Assembly (NCBI RefSeq): GCF_019285595.1
Contig: NZ_CP079094.1
Coordinates: 1,371,001 to 1,435,000 of the forward strand
DNA length: 64,000 nt
Direction: 5' to 3'
Source: Rickettsiella endosymbiont of Dermanyssus gallinae
GTDB taxonomy: Bacteria; Pseudomonadota; Gammaproteobacteria; Diplorickettsiales; Diplorickettsiaceae
Shown: piece by piece, positions 63,271 to 64,000 of the stretch
Position numbering within the stretch: the stretch's first letter is position 1
Layout: the number at the start of each line of letters is the position of its first letter
Position numbers and translations under genes: made by a program
Notes under the pieces: generated by a model
Database searches by the model: none
Told to the model about the DNA's origin: nothing
The model's input: the letters and a program-made list of their open reading frames with translations, nothing else

Positions 63271-64000
63271 CTAAACTGTTTTTTGCCGCGTATTCGATTC
63301 GCGAATAAAAAATAATAAAATGATAGATGACAAAATATAAATTGGTAATAACAACAGTGCGCGCCTATATTCGCCTGCTGAAAAATAATGGATATGGCCT
63401 ATTATTTTTCCACTCCAACCACTATCCAGCAACTTTCCAATCAACGGTTCTGTCACCGCACTAAAAACGATATCTCCCGTATTAATTAACGCAATGATCG
63501 TCGCTGCAACCGTGATTTTATTAAGCTCTCTGCCCAGCGCAAAACCCAACATAAAAGCACCGGTACTAAAACCAAATAGAAACAATAAACTACCTAATAA
63601 CCAAAGTGGTAAATGTGCGGCATAAATAACCCATGTAATCGTTACTAAGGCAACGCAGCCACTTCCTAGCATCACATTTCGCCGTTGACCTAAACGATCC
63701 GATAGTAATCCTAATAAGGGACTGCCTAAAGCTAAACCAAAAAAAATAAATGATACAAAAAAAGCCGCATGAGTATGTGTTAATTGATAGCGTTCTTTTA
63801 GAAAAGGAATACACCAAAGACCCGCAAAAGCATCAATCGGTGAAAAAGCTAAGCCGCTATAGAGTGTGATTAACCAATTTTGTTTATTTCTTAAAACTGC
63901 CCACACATCACGCAAAGAAAATGGAGGAGCGGCTGCATTAACTTCGGTTGATTGGTTTTGTGTTTGAGGTTTATCGCGAACTATTACATAAAATAAAACA
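63271..64000 (-). CDS. MFS transporter, 3' part (gene continues beyond the window)
   Basis: The frame stays open to base 64000, so the N-terminal half is outside. The visible part begins in the central loop (YVIVRDKPQTQNQS) and covers the second six-helix bundle: LRDVWAVLRNKQNW, then GLALGSPLLGLLSDRLGQRRN, the MFS signature loop, and a C-terminus ESNTRQKTV. Substrate is not predictable. Confidence 0.85.
   Translation of the reverse strand, partial: VLFYVIVRDKPQTQNQSTEVNAAAPPFSLRDVWAVLRNKQNWLITLYSGLAFSPIDAFAGLWCIPFLKERYQLTHTHAAFFVSFIFFGLALGSPLLGLLSDRLGQRRNVMLGSGCVALVTITWVIYAAHLPLWLLGSLLFLFGFSTGAFMLGFALGRELNKITVAATIIALINTGDIVFSAVTEPLIGKLLDSGWSGKIIGHIHYFSAGEYRRALLLLPIYILSSIILLFFIRESNTRQKTV

Overview
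The window is a compact, AT-rich chromosomal segment of a gammaproteobacterium. Several local gene orders are typical of the class: nadD-rsfS-rlmH, nrdR-nusB-thiL-pgpA, tsaE...mutL-miaA, clpA facing infA, and the split glycine dehydrogenase pair gcvPA/gcvPB. Eukaryotic-like proteins sit among these housekeeping genes: two Ser/Thr kinases, an ankyrin-repeat protein and an OTU-type cysteine protease. There is also gene decay and many small repeats. Together this suggests a host-associated member of the Legionellales, of the Coxiella/Rickettsiella/Diplorickettsia kind. That placement is inferred from gene content and protein character; no database search was made.

Layout. 1-5.2 kb: NAD synthesis and ribosome maturation genes, then a minus-strand block pgpA-thiL-nusB-nrdR-glyA. 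5.4-13.1 kb: ettA, tsaE, an inserted glycosyltransferase and kinase, then mutL and miaA. 13.3-25.2 kb: a small secreted twin-CX3C protein, an MHS transporter, rdgB, a DUF1338 enzyme, asmA, mutY, yggX, a purine nucleoside phosphorylase, a second kinase with its start codon inside a perfect hairpin, a short-chain dehydrogenase, scpA and a site-2 protease. 25.3-34.9 kb: ankyrin protein, icd, clpA, infA, a decayed pncC, the OTU-like protease, xthA and a phosphohexomutase. 35-39.3 kb: nrdA-nrdB behind two NrdR boxes. 39.7-44.9 kb: a metal ABC transporter, parA-parB and a glycosyltransferase. 45-52.9 kb: the glycine cleavage operon gcvT-H-PA-PB, a fused folKP and rpoD. 53-61.7 kb: a CAT-anticodon tRNA, an orphan two-partner secretion transporter and a Csu-like archaic chaperone-usher pilus cluster with five spore-coat-U (SCPU) subunits, one frameshifted. 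61.9-64 kb: ygfZ, a small secreted protein and a truncated MFS transporter.

Two repeat families run through the window. The first is a ~123-bp element with inverted ends (ATACTC...GAGTAT); there are six copies plus one 58-bp perfect palindrome that is read in frame as the C-terminus of MutY. It tends to abut gene ends and in places supplies stop codons or a ribosome-binding site. The second is a GC-rich 247-bp element in three almost identical copies, next to the secreted CX3C protein, the ankyrin gene and nrdB.

Connected functions: glyA, gcvTHP, folKP and ygfZ all concern folate one-carbon metabolism or its side reactions. nrdR lies about 31 kb from its expected target nrdAB, whose promoter carries a correctly spaced NrdR box pair. 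The kinases, ankyrin and OTU proteins are candidate secreted effectors. The pilus and TpsB genes are candidate surface structures.
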